Assembly: GCA_022563775.1 (NCBI GenBank)
Contig: JADFMS010000063.1
Coordinates: 1-7,340 of the forward strand
Direction: 5' to 3'
Origin: Fidelibacterota bacterium
GTDB taxonomy: Bacteria; Marinisomatota; SORT01
DNA length: 7,340 nt
In this document: positions 1 through 6,051 of the stretch, in pieces
Layout: every line of letters begins with the position of its first letter
Numbering within the stretch: the first letter of the stretch is position 1
Notes under the pieces: generated by a model
Told to the model about the DNA's origin: nothing
The model's input: only the letters and a program-made list of their open reading frames with translations
The model's database searches: none
Program-made: the position numbers and the translations under genes

Positions 1-47
1 TGTAGGGGAGATGGTATAAGTTCTGGGTCGAGCTCGTTAGTCTGCAT
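1..47 (-). CDS. Possible N-terminus of a gene running off the left edge
   Basis: Just downstream of the ferredoxin on the same strand, an ATG at 45-47 opens a frame that stays open to the window edge and begins MQTNELDPELIPSPL, a protein-like acidic composition. A competing ATG at 59-61 in another frame has a better ribosome site (GAGG about 8 bases upstream) but gives a Ser/Thr-rich peptide, MTSLTCRLTSST, that looks less like a protein. Only about 15 to 20 codons are visible, so no function can be assigned. If real, it would sit 44 bases or less after the ferredoxin stop and could be co-transcribed with it. Confidence 0.3.
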   Translation of the reverse strand, partial: MQTNELDPELIPSPL

Positions 48-91
48 GTCAATGAGGTCATGATTACTACCTCGTTTCTTCCCTGCGCATA

Positions 92-349
92 TTATTCATA
101 GAAATCTGCATTTATTTGTGTGTATTTCGACTGTCCTTCTGGTAGCTCATCTTCAGCATATATAGCATCAACCGGACAGACAGGTACGCATGCATCACAA
201 TCTATGCATTCATCCGGGTCTATGTATAGCATTGTTACTTCTTCAAACTGAGCTTCTTCTTTAGTTGGATGAATGCAATCTACAGGACACACATCCACAC
301 ATGCTGTGTCTTTTACATCAATACATGTTTCCGTTATTACAAATGTCAT
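92..349 (-). CDS. fdxA: Seven-iron ferredoxin (3Fe-4S plus 4Fe-4S)
   Basis: An 85-residue soluble cytoplasmic ferredoxin that carries low-potential electrons between redox enzymes. The cysteine pattern is that of the Azotobacter FdI/FdxA family. C9, C17 and C58 should bind the 3Fe-4S cluster; C21, C48, C51 and C54 should bind the 4Fe-4S cluster; C25 matches the free cysteine next to that cluster. The non-ligand second cysteine of the usual CxxC start is Val12 here, so conversion of the first site to a plain 4Fe-4S cluster looks unlikely. The stretch between the two binding regions (about residues 26-47, [11 protein letters not shown]...) is longer than in Azotobacter FdI, and the long C-terminal tail of FdI is missing. 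The start is ATG with no clear Shine-Dalgarno site. The gene appears to stand alone or to lead a short minus-strand operon. Confidence 0.9.
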   Translation of the reverse strand: MTFVITETCIDVKDTACVDVCPVDCIHPTKEEAQFEEVTMLYIDPDECIDCDACVPVCPVDAIYAEDELPEGQSKYTQINADFYE

Positions 350-657
350 ATTTTTATACTTTCGTTATACTTACAAAATACAACTCGGGAGAACTGGAAT
401 GCAAGTATCTCGATAGTATGGAATTGACAGACCAAAATCCACTAAATCCGAATCTCCATGCACCCCTTTTACAATGGGTGCATGCGATTATTGAGATTAT
501 CACTCACATCGCAGAGCATTTTTCAACGTAATCCGTGGTTGGCATTTGATTCAAAGGGAGTGAATTTCCGTGGAGAAAATCTTCTATTTCAACAGCACCA
601 TCTTCCTCGTCTGGACAAAATCACCGACCCGATATTCCGTAACAGCATCTATATAAC
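350..657. other. Intergenic spacer without a convincing gene
   Basis: About 308 bases lie between the MBL-fold gene stop and the ferredoxin start. Short open frames exist on the plus strand (265-531 and 458-661), but the first runs antisense into the ferredoxin and neither resembles a known protein nor has a ribosome site. The clearest structure is the hairpin at 457-484. On the minus strand a weak promoter for the ferredoxin is possible: TTGCAT, 18 bases, TATTTT, about 40 bases before the ATG. It is only a four-of-six match at each box. Confidence 0.5.
457..484. repeat. Perfect 9-bp inverted repeat with 10-base loop
   Basis: CATGCACCC at 457-465 is the exact reverse complement of GGGTGCATG at 476-484, with the loop CTTTTACAAT between. 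Neither strand has a T-run after the stem, so it is not a standard intrinsic terminator. It could be a transcript-processing or stabilising hairpin at the end of the MBL-fold gene transcript, a protein-binding palindrome, or a REP-like remnant. Confidence 0.6.
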
Positions 658-1281
658 TTAATAATCACTTCTATCTATTACTCCTTGGAGCACGTCACTG
701 CAGCCATCAATACTGGGAAGGGCATGACCGGAACACATTACTTGTAAGGGCAATTGCAGCAGCCCTTTGACATCAAGCCGCCCATCCGCAGAATTAAAGT
801 AGCCAGGTTGAACCGGGAAACGATATGGACCGCCTTCATCGTGACAAATTAGATCACCACAGAACAGCACCCCAGTGCCGTCTGGATGTTCGAACACCAA
901 ATAGCATGTGTGCTGAAATGCGATAGCCTTAATTGCCTGAAAATCGCCCGGTAATCTGTCTTCTTCGCCAAACCAGTGATCGGGCTCTTCGTCTAAACTT
1001 GAACCGGTAGGGGCATAAACAGAAACCCCCAGTTTCTTTCGGAAGCGCCAGGCAGATCGTTGATGATTACCATGCGTTAAAAGAATAGCGCAGACTTCTT
1101 TTATTTCTGCCCAAGTTTCTTCAGTCAATGGTAATGGATCAATCATCACGAGTCCGTCGTTAGTTTTTACAGCAAAAGCATCACTACGGAAGTTGCCTAT
1201 ACGTTCATCTCTGATAGTCCAATGCAGTAACCAAGGAAAGATGTAATCAATTCGGTCAGATTTGGTCTTTGGTTCTGTCAA
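658..1281 (-). CDS. MBL-fold protein with degenerate metal motif
   Basis: A 207-residue protein with the metallo-beta-lactamase fold order. It has an early strand ending VMIDPLP (45-51, like the usual 'liDpg'), the motif 1 region ILLTHGNHQR (66-75), FQHT (122-125), FCGDLI (140-145) and SGH (184-186). H124, D143 and H186 match later metal-ligand positions. In motif 1, where HxHxDH normally supplies two histidines and an Asp-His pair, only H70 (and an off-register H73) remains; N72, Q74 and R75 replace the others. Binding of two zincs is therefore doubtful. There is no signal peptide, so it should be cytoplasmic. The first codon is TTG; the frame is open for about 60 more bases upstream without an ATG or a clear ribosome site. 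The substrate is unknown. It could be a glyoxalase-II-like hydrolase relative or a non-catalytic paralogue. Confidence 0.75.
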   Translation of the reverse strand: MTEPKTKSDRIDYIFPWLLHWTIRDERIGNFRSDAFAVKTNDGLVMIDPLPLTEETWAEIKEVCAILLTHGNHQRSAWRFRKKLGVSVYAPTGSSLDEEPDHWFGEEDRLPGDFQAIKAIAFQHTCYLVFEHPDGTGVLFCGDLICHDEGGPYRFPVQPGYFNSADGRLDVKGLLQLPLQVMCSGHALPSIDGCSDVLQGVIDRSDY

Positions 1282-1372
1282 TGTGCGCGGTACTTCAGGG
1301 CTAAGATAAGAGAAGGTCTTGAGGAGGGCAACATGAAATTATACCAAATGTGTAACTTGAAGTTTGCTACGA

Positions 1373-1389
1373 CTTTTGGGGCAAGGTCA
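1373..1389. repeat. 17-bp repeat, copy 1
   Basis: CTTTTGGGGCAAGGTCA occurs here and, identically, at 3532-3548. Both copies are intergenic, one on each side of the DUF885 gene. A degenerate relative, ATTGGGGGCAGGGTCA, lies at 1454-1469. A 17-base exact match is not expected by chance in about 7 kb. Confidence 0.75.
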
Positions 1390-1395
1390 TCTCGA

Positions 1396-1418
1396 TTTCA
1401 TGAGTTTAGAGACGGTTG
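1396..1418. repeat. Partial copy of dispersed intergenic repeat
   Basis: These 23 bases begin TTTCATGAGTTT and end GAGACGGTTG. They match 3451-3473 with a single difference (A instead of T at the 13th base) in the same orientation. Only the core of the longer repeat at 3422-3486 is recognisable here. A small plus-strand open frame (1333-1569) spans it, but I regard that as fortuitous because it overlaps the DUF885 3' end and the repeat. Confidence 0.7.
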
Positions 1419-1478
1419 GAAGATATCTCCGAATCTACGTTACGGCTCAACTATTGGGGGCAGGGTCACTTCTATCTA

Positions 1479-3245
1479 TCAATTAAAAAATTGTTCGATC
1501 TCATCTCTCAGCCCTAAATATTCCCATCGCAAGAGAGCGATCGGCACATTCCCATTCATCATCAAATAATCATGGATTTTGCGAAGATCGAATTTCTCTC
1601 CCTTCCGGATCTTCGCATCACTCAAAAACTTCATTATTTGTAATTTGCCAATCTGATAAGAAATCGCCTGACCGGGATTGTATGCGAAAAACCCCGCTTC
1701 GTCTATTGCTGTCTCTTTATCTAAAGGCACTTTCTTCTCCAAATACTCTCCGGCTTCTTCAATATCAAATTCTCCCACTGCGAGACGAATGTCTACTTCA
1801 ACCCTTAATGCCCTTAGCCTCATAAAACTATAGATGATCTCTCTGCTTCGAGGATTATCATCAAAAAGACCAAATTGAAGCATCATCTCTTCTACGTAAA
1901 AACCAATGCCTTCGTTTGCTCCTGAATCGATATAATGTCTTCGAATAGGATCCGGATTGCTCCAGGAAAGCGCCATTTGAAAATAATGTCCCGGTACTCC
2001 TTCATGAAGGATAAGCGGTCTTGGATCTTGGGCAGATGATAAACTGAAATAAGGCAGATCAGGCGAAGGATCATGGATATATGTTACCGCAGTGTCTTTT
2101 AATCGTGATTCCGAGGTAAGATCATCCATTACTCCCATATACGCGAGAGGCGCTAAATGATCGGGAACTTTTACGCTGATATAATGCGATAAGGATTCAG
2201 GAACAGTCATTATATCATTCTCTTCAAGAAATACTCTTATATTCTCTTCCTCTATTTTTGCTCGTGATAACTGTTCTTCCACATTAGCAAACAATGTCGG
2301 TTCAGGTAGTTTAGCATTTCTTAATTGTTCAAATTCTTCTAATATCACCGAACGGTTCCACTCCAACTCTCCCTGCTCCAACAACTCCTCCGGAGAATAT
2401 GGGATCAAAGCAATATTATCTAAAAAGTATTCATAGCCTTCCCTGCCGACGCTAAAATCATTTGTCATATCGGGATGCTTCATTTTTAACCATTTTGTAT
2501 AATCCTCTAACGCTTTGATGGCATTTTCGCTCGCATGACCTAATACGTCATGTAAGCTTTCCGGGAATAATGGCATTAAAGCATCGTTTGTAGCTTCCAA
2601 CTTTTTCCTGACGTCCTCAAGATTTCCAAGAGCAATATCCGTGAATGATGCAACAGGTTCAGTTAAATTGATTTTAGCATCTTCTACTGTCTGTGAAAAA
2701 GAATTTAATATGGCAATGATATTTGTAGCTCTTATCTCCGTCATCTGCGTACTGATCAATAGTAATTCGAAAACTGCGCCTAATGTCTGTTGAATGTAAA
2801 AATCGGGATTGCGGCTTGGGGCATTCAGCACGGTGAATTCCCAGTTTACCCTTTCCATTGCGGACCTCAGTATCAAATAATCCACCGAATCGGACACGTG
2901 CCAATTTTGTTTTGGAATATCTTCAAGCCTTATTATGAACTCTTTATACTTTGTTTTGATCTCTAAAATTGCTTCCTGCGAATAATCAGGGGCCCAATTG
3001 TCAGGTCGCTCAACTCGAGGGATATCATCGCCTGTCGCGGGCTGAGTCAGAGAACGCCAATTGAAAAATTCTGCCGCAAGTGATTGGAGATCGGCGTTCA
3101 GTTGACTGCCATCCTCATTTAAATATCTCATTTTAGCTGAGTCAGATGAATCATCTGAGCCGCATTGGACAAAAAATATAAATGACAAGAAAACTATGAC
3201 CCTGTTTCTGAACTTCAATTTATTGAAATACAAAGGAATCTCCAT
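1479..3245 (-). CDS. DUF885-family lipoprotein, putative metallopeptidase
   Basis: A 588-residue protein of the DUF885 (PF05960) family, whose members look like zinc metallopeptidases of the gluzincin type. The hallmark is HEGVPGHYFQ at 414-423 (H414, E415, H420), the family's HExxH-like zinc site with an extra residue. It is followed by NEGIGFYVEE (444-453), which can supply the third metal-binding Glu (E445, or E452/E453), and the conserved NPGQAISYQIGK (523-534). The N-terminus is a basic and hydrophobic segment (11-26) followed by FVQC (25-28), a loose lipobox, then a Ser/Asp-rich linker. I therefore infer a lipoprotein exported and anchored at C28, with the peptidase domain in the periplasm or at the cell surface. 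Length is normal for the family. The start is ATG without a visible Shine-Dalgarno site, in a very A+T-rich upstream region. It is transcribed away from the octaheme gene, and its substrate is unknown. Confidence 0.88.
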   Translation of the reverse strand: MEIPLYFNKLKFRNRVIVFLSFIFFVQCGSDDSSDSAKMRYLNEDGSQLNADLQSLAAEFFNWRSLTQPATGDDIPRVERPDNWAPDYSQEAILEIKTKYKEFIIRLEDIPKQNWHVSDSVDYLILRSAMERVNWEFTVLNAPSRNPDFYIQQTLGAVFELLLISTQMTEIRATNIIAILNSFSQTVEDAKINLTEPVASFTDIALGNLEDVRKKLEATNDALMPLFPESLHDVLGHASENAIKALEDYTKWLKMKHPDMTNDFSVGREGYEYFLDNIALIPYSPEELLEQGELEWNRSVILEEFEQLRNAKLPEPTLFANVEEQLSRAKIEEENIRVFLEENDIMTVPESLSHYISVKVPDHLAPLAYMGVMDDLTSESRLKDTAVTYIHDPSPDLPYFSLSSAQDPRPLILHEGVPGHYFQMALSWSNPDPIRRHYIDSGANEGIGFYVEEMMLQFGLFDDNPRSREIIYSFMRLRALRVEVDIRLAVGEFDIEEAGEYLEKKVPLDKETAIDEAGFFAYNPGQAISYQIGKLQIMKFLSDAKIRKGEKFDLRKIHDYLMMNGNVPIALLRWEYLGLRDEIEQFFN

Positions 3246-3421
3246 TGGTTATATCGTTAATTAATAATAACGTTACATAAAAAAATAACTTAGGCTTTAG
3301 AGCACGGCTTCACAAGCGAAATAATTGCCTCCTTAATACTTATTAGATGTTTTAATATACGTTTTTGATACTCGAAAAACATGTTTCACAAACGGTGGCA
3401 TATAAGACGAAAAAGCGCCTC

Positions 3422-3486
3422 CTCAAAAGCTAATTACAAAAAGCGTTCGTTTTCATGAGTTTTGAGACGGTTGAATTTGTGTTATA
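3422..3486. repeat. Dispersed intergenic repeat, copy upstream of the octaheme gene
   Basis: The 65 bases start CTCAAAAGCTAATT (3422-3435) and end TTGTGTTATA (3477-3486). They align along their full length with 5952-6018: 14 exact bases at the left, CGTTTTC-TGAGTT in the middle, 10 exact bases at the right, and about 70% identity overall by hand count. CTCAAAA (3422-3428) and TTTTGAG (3460-3466) are exact inverted arms, so this copy can fold into a hairpin with a smaller AAAA(G)CG-TT-CGTTTT stem inside. It lies about 205 bases before the octaheme gene. Confidence 0.7.
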
Positions 3487-3531
3487 TGTGGGGTTTTTAA
3501 GCCGGGTTTAGGAACTTTATGGATGGATCAT

Positions 3532-3548
3532 CTTTTGGGGCAAGGTCA
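3532..3548. repeat. 17-bp repeat, copy 2
   Basis: CTTTTGGGGCAAGGTCA, identical to 1373-1389 and in the same orientation. Here it follows the TTTCATGAGTTTTGAGACGG core by about 58 bases, whereas at the other locus it precedes the core by 6 bases. The two blocks therefore behave as separable modules. Confidence 0.75.
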
Positions 3549-3675
3549 AATGATATTGAGTTATTGCTTGTAATTGGCTACATTACATTCGAAAATGGGG
3601 AAAATATCTATACAATGCATGCGCTAACAATTCTATATAAATCGTAGTTATGTGTGATAAAAGCAACAAGGTTGA

Positions 3676-3681
3676 AGGAAG
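3676..3681 (+). promoter_or_regulatory. Ribosome binding site of the octaheme gene
   Basis: AGGAAG lies 10 bases before the ATG at 3692. A nearer ATG at 3685 is in another frame, so this site and the signal-anchor sequence support 3692 as the start. Confidence 0.45.
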
Positions 3682-3691
3682 ATAATGTTAT

Positions 3692-4933
3692 ATGAACTTT
3701 AAGAATATCTTTATCTCGATTATTTTTGCCACGGCTTTGGTAGTAGCAGCTTTTCTGATTAATCGTGCACGCCCTAAAGTAGAAATATCGCAACCGGGTC
3801 CAGAATATGTGCGAGCTACCGGAAAATGCGCGACGTGTCATCTTAACGAGACATCTGCGATAGTCCATCAATATTCATTCAGTAAACACGCAAAACTAAA
3901 TGTAACTTGCTACGAATGTCATCGTGTCCAGGAAGGTCAGGCAGAGTTCATTCATAAAGGATTTACTCTCGCCCAGGAACTGACAGCTTTAAACTGTAGT
4001 CAATGCCATTCCACTGAATATGACCAATTTCTGAGGAGTCGGCATGGTGCCCCAGCATGGGCTGCCGTTAGTGGATCGGAAGGATTCTCAACTGAGCAGA
4101 TAGCATACGCCGAGAAATATCATCCTGGATCGGTAATGCGTTCCGCAAACCAACTCGCTATTGCCGAAGGCAAAGGTGTCATGGAAAAAGGATGCTTGGC
4201 ATGCCATTCTGTGGGTAAGCCCAACGCGGATGGCAGTATAGGGACATGTACAGCCTGTCATGCCAGGCACTCAACCTCAATAGCTTTGGCGCGGCAGCCG
4301 GAAACTTGCGGACAATGCCATATGGGGCCAGATCACTCACAGTTGGAGATTTATAACGAATCAAAACATGGCGTGCTGTTCGCGTCACAGAGAGATCATT
4401 TCAATCTGGATGCTTCCCCCAAGAAGCTGACTACCAGAGATATGTCTGTCCCGACATGCGCTACATGTCATATGAGTGGGCTTGAAGGTATGAATGTAAC
4501 CCATGACGTAACAGAACGTCTTTCGTGGTGGCTCTTTTCAGCGGTGTCGAAGAAGCGGCCGAATTATAATCTGGGACAAGAAGCTATGAAGAATATATGT
4601 CTCAAATGTCATGCAAAATCACATGTCGAAGAATTTTATCGAGAGGCTGAGATTGTCGTGCACGCAACAAACGAAAAAGTACAGAAATCAGTGGATCTAT
4701 TAGCGGAACTACGTAAGGAAGGTCTTCTTACACCCGAACCGTTTGATGAGTCCATTGAATTTATCGCCTTTGACCTCTGGCATTACTATGGCCGGACTGC
4801 GAAACACGGTGCGTTTATGGGTGGCGCAGATTTTGTACAATGGCATGGAAATTACAAATTGCTCGCTAAAATAGTTGAAATGGAAGAAATAGCTAAAAGT
4901 CTGAGAGGTAAATCTATATCGGAGACGAAGTAG
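3692..4933 (+). CDS. hao: HAO-family octaheme cytochrome c, probably reductive
   Basis: A 413-residue exported cytochrome with exactly eight CxxCH heme sites, with first cysteines at 46, 73, 102, 168, 186, 206, 256 and 303. The spacing and surrounding motifs place it in the hydroxylamine oxidoreductase family: HMGPDH after heme 6, THDV after heme 7, and the C-terminal RTAKHG...GADFVQWHG. In this family heme 4 (CLACH, 168-172) is the catalytic heme, and D214-H215 match the active-site Asp-His pair. The position I align with the cross-linking tyrosine of true HAOs is F381 (ADFVQWHG), so a covalent P460 heme is not expected. Such homologues are thought to reduce hydroxylamine or nitrite, towards ammonium. 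Residues 5-24 form a signal anchor or signal peptide, placing the protein in the periplasm. At 413 residues it is clearly shorter than ammonia-oxidiser HAO (about 570), and it lacks that enzyme's C-terminal membrane helix. It abuts the membrane-protein gene that follows, with no gap, implying one operon. Confidence 0.85.
   Translation: MNFKNIFISIIFATALVVAAFLINRARPKVEISQPGPEYVRATGKCATCHLNETSAIVHQYSFSKHAKLNVTCYECHRVQEGQAEFIHKGFTLAQELTALNCSQCHSTEYDQFLRSRHGAPAWAAVSGSEGFSTEQIAYAEKYHPGSVMRSANQLAIAEGKGVMEKGCLACHSVGKPNADGSIGTCTACHARHSTSIALARQPETCGQCHMGPDHSQLEIYNESKHGVLFASQRDHFNLDASPKKLTTRDMSVPTCATCHMSGLEGMNVTHDVTERLSWWLFSAVSKKRPNYNLGQEAMKNICLKCHAKSHVEEFYREAEIVVHATNEKVQKSVDLLAELRKEGLLTPEPFDESIEFIAFDLWHYYGRTAKHGAFMGGADFVQWHGNYKLLAKIVEMEEIAKSLRGKSISETK
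4921..4924 (+). promoter_or_regulatory. Ribosome binding site fixing the GTG start of the membrane-protein gene
   Basis: GGAG sits inside the last codons of the octaheme gene, nine bases before the GTG at 4934, which directly follows the TAG stop (4931-4933). The arrangement suggests translational coupling of the two genes. Confidence 0.6.
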
Positions 4934-5761
4934 GTGAGTAAGTTGGTTCACCACGGATCACTAATAATTGAGTTATTTGTTGTATCTAATTTAGGCTTCC
5001 TGGCTCTGGATATCTATATCGCTCATTCGGCTAATGCGTTTTCTCATCCCGCCGAATGGATCCCGTTCTATTTTTCATTCAGCGTACCTTTGTTATTGAT
5101 CCTTGAAATGAGCTTGAATTGGTATAGAAAAAAACAACGCTATCGGTTAATTGGATTCTTGGTAGGATACTGCTCCGCCCTCGTTGGGATCGCTGGATTG
5201 CTTTGGCATTTAAACAGTACCTTTTTCGAGTACCAAACTTTAAAAAGCCTCGTGTATACCGCGCCTTTTATAGCTCCTTTAGCATATACGGGCCTGGGTT
5301 GTTTACTAATTATGAATCGCATGGTAAAACAAGATGAGATGGAGTGGAGTCAGTGGTTGATCTTCTTCGGACTTGCGGGATTTTTTGGTAATTTTGTACT
5401 TACCTTGCTCGATCACGCTCAGAACGGATTTTTTCTATTGACAGAATGGATTCCGGTTATAAGTAGCGCTGCAGCCGTAAGTTTCTTAGCAACAGCTTTA
5501 GCAAGAAAATGCTCTCGTCGTTTTTTCGAGCTTTGTATAGCAATAATGGTTGTACAAGTGCTTGTTGGCGTAATTGGTTTTTATTTCCATGCAATCTCTG
5601 TTAACAAAGGCTTATCATCCAGTTTTTTTGAAAATCTTGTTTACACCGCCCCTGTTTTTGCGCCCCTCTTGTTTATAAATTTGGCTTTTCTCTCCGTGTT
5701 AGGACTCCTGGGCGTACGCAACAACCTGATTCAATACGTTGAATTATCTGATGTGGCATAA
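4934..5761 (+). CDS. Eight-helix membrane protein, tandem duplicated, HAO partner
   Basis: I do not recognise a named family. The 275 residues form about eight membrane helices (roughly 9-31, 43-61, 72-92, 105-128, 140-160, 172-190, 198-219 and 236-258) in two homologous four-helix halves. H31...EWIP (41-44) in half one matches H161...EWIP (171-174) in half two at an exact offset of 130. H92 then matches H219, and LVYTAPFIAPL (106-116) matches LVYTAPVFAPL (235-245). Basic loops (RKKQRYR at 65-71, RKCSRR at 191-196) put the helix 2-3 and 6-7 loops in the cytoplasm. That sets all four histidines at the periplasmic face, next to the octaheme protein. I infer a quinol- or heme-binding membrane electron carrier feeding or anchoring the octaheme cytochrome, in place of the NapC-type partner seen elsewhere. 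The start is GTG, directly after the upstream stop. Transport or assembly roles remain possible. Confidence 0.8.
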   Translation: MSKLVHHGSLIIELFVVSNLGFLALDIYIAHSANAFSHPAEWIPFYFSFSVPLLLILEMSLNWYRKKQRYRLIGFLVGYCSALVGIAGLLWHLNSTFFEYQTLKSLVYTAPFIAPLAYTGLGCLLIMNRMVKQDEMEWSQWLIFFGLAGFFGNFVLTLLDHAQNGFFLLTEWIPVISSAAAVSFLATALARKCSRRFFELCIAIMVVQVLVGVIGFYFHAISVNKGLSSSFFENLVYTAPVFAPLLFINLAFLSVLGLLGVRNNLIQYVELSDVA

Positions 5762-5810
5762 CAACTCAATCAAGCGGGCGCTAAAGCGTCTCTGATTTTG
5801 AACGTTATCG
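5756..5810. other. attC-like imperfect inverted repeat at gene end
   Basis: The TAA stop of the membrane-protein gene lies inside GCATAAC, and the element closes with GTTATCG 48 bases on. Arms pair from the outside in: ATAAC (5758-5762) with GTTAT (5804-5808), then TCAATCA (5766-5772) with TGA-TT-TTGA (5793-5801) around a TT bulge, then GGCGC/GCGTC (5777-5781 and 5786-5790, one G-U) around a small loop. The order, the stop codon inside the left box and the TAACAA...TCAAGC and GAACGTTA pieces resemble an integron attC site. However, the right box departs from the GTTRRRY consensus and 55 bp is very short. It could simply be a structured 3' end without a U-tract. Confidence 0.35.
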
Positions 5811-5951
5811 ATAGGAGCGGAGGCACATTAAACCCACCTTCTATGTTACAGTTTAATCCCTAATTTTGCTCAATTTTCAGAATCGTATGAGTATTAAGAC
5901 ACGCGATATGTGTTTAAAAATCGATCCATTATTAAACAGTTCACCCTATGT

Positions 5952-6018
5952 CTCAAAAGCTAATTCTCATATGCTCCCGTTTTCGTGAGTTATTGGATAG
6001 CCTGAAAGTTGTGTTATA
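5952..6018. repeat. Dispersed intergenic repeat, copy downstream of the octaheme module
   Basis: Same orientation as the copy at 3422-3486, sharing the left 14 bases CTCAAAAGCTAATT, the TTTC-TGAGT core and the right end TTGTGTTATA. A two-base length difference falls in the right half. The CTCAAAA/TTTTGAG inverted arms of the other copy are degraded here (TTATTGG on the right). It starts 190 bases after the membrane-protein stop. Confidence 0.7.
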
Positions 6019-6036
6019 AAGTAAGTATTTTATAAC
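6013..6036. terminator. A+T-rich hairpin between convergent operons
   Basis: GTTATAAA (6013-6020) and TTTATAAC (6029-6036) are perfect 8-bp inverted arms around an 8-base loop, 16 bases beyond the SHOCT gene stop and in the spacer where the two operons converge. The stem is weak and neither strand has a proper T-run, so its role as a bidirectional terminator is only a possibility. It overlaps the right end of the dispersed repeat. Confidence 0.3.
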
Positions 6037-6051
6037 TTCCTAAAATTTATT

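Larger units (their letters stand above)
3246..3691. other. Divergent intergenic region
   Basis: About 446 bases separate the start codons of the DUF885 gene (-) and the octaheme cytochrome gene (+), so both promoters should lie here. The region holds a full dispersed repeat (3422-3486) and the 17-bp repeat (3532-3548). Near 3246-3280 it is extremely A+T-rich, with a short CGTTA/TAACG palindrome (3255-3259, 3268-3272). Possible plus-strand -10 boxes are TACAAT (about 3611) and TATAAA (about 3635), neither with a good -35 box. I saw no clear FNR/DNR-type TTGAT-N4-ATCAA site, so oxygen or nitrogen-oxide control cannot be claimed. Confidence 0.55.

Noticed and set aside
265..661. Two overlapping plus-strand frames in the ferredoxin/MBL spacer
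   Set aside because: The first is antisense to the ferredoxin, the second starts inside the hairpin, and neither has a ribosome site or protein-like motifs. A transposase remnant was considered but no recognisable motif was found.
665..1479. TCACTTCTATCTAT (14 bases) present at 665-678 and 1466-1479
   Set aside because: The first lies in the MBL coding end and the second just after the DUF885 stop. A single 14-base match in a 7.3-kb window is within reach of chance, and flanks do not match.
1333..1569. Plus-strand 78-codon open frame with ATG and a nearby GAGG
   Set aside because: It overlaps the DUF885 3' end antisense and is built largely from intergenic repeat sequence; the peptide resembles nothing known.
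3255..3272. CGTTA/TAACG palindrome near the DUF885 start as an operator
   Set aside because: Only five base pairs in a very A+T-rich stretch; not distinguishable from background.
3600..3691. FNR/CRP-type operator before the octaheme gene (TGTGATAAAAGCAACA near 3652)
   Set aside because: Only one half-site is recognisable; the second half does not fit either consensus.
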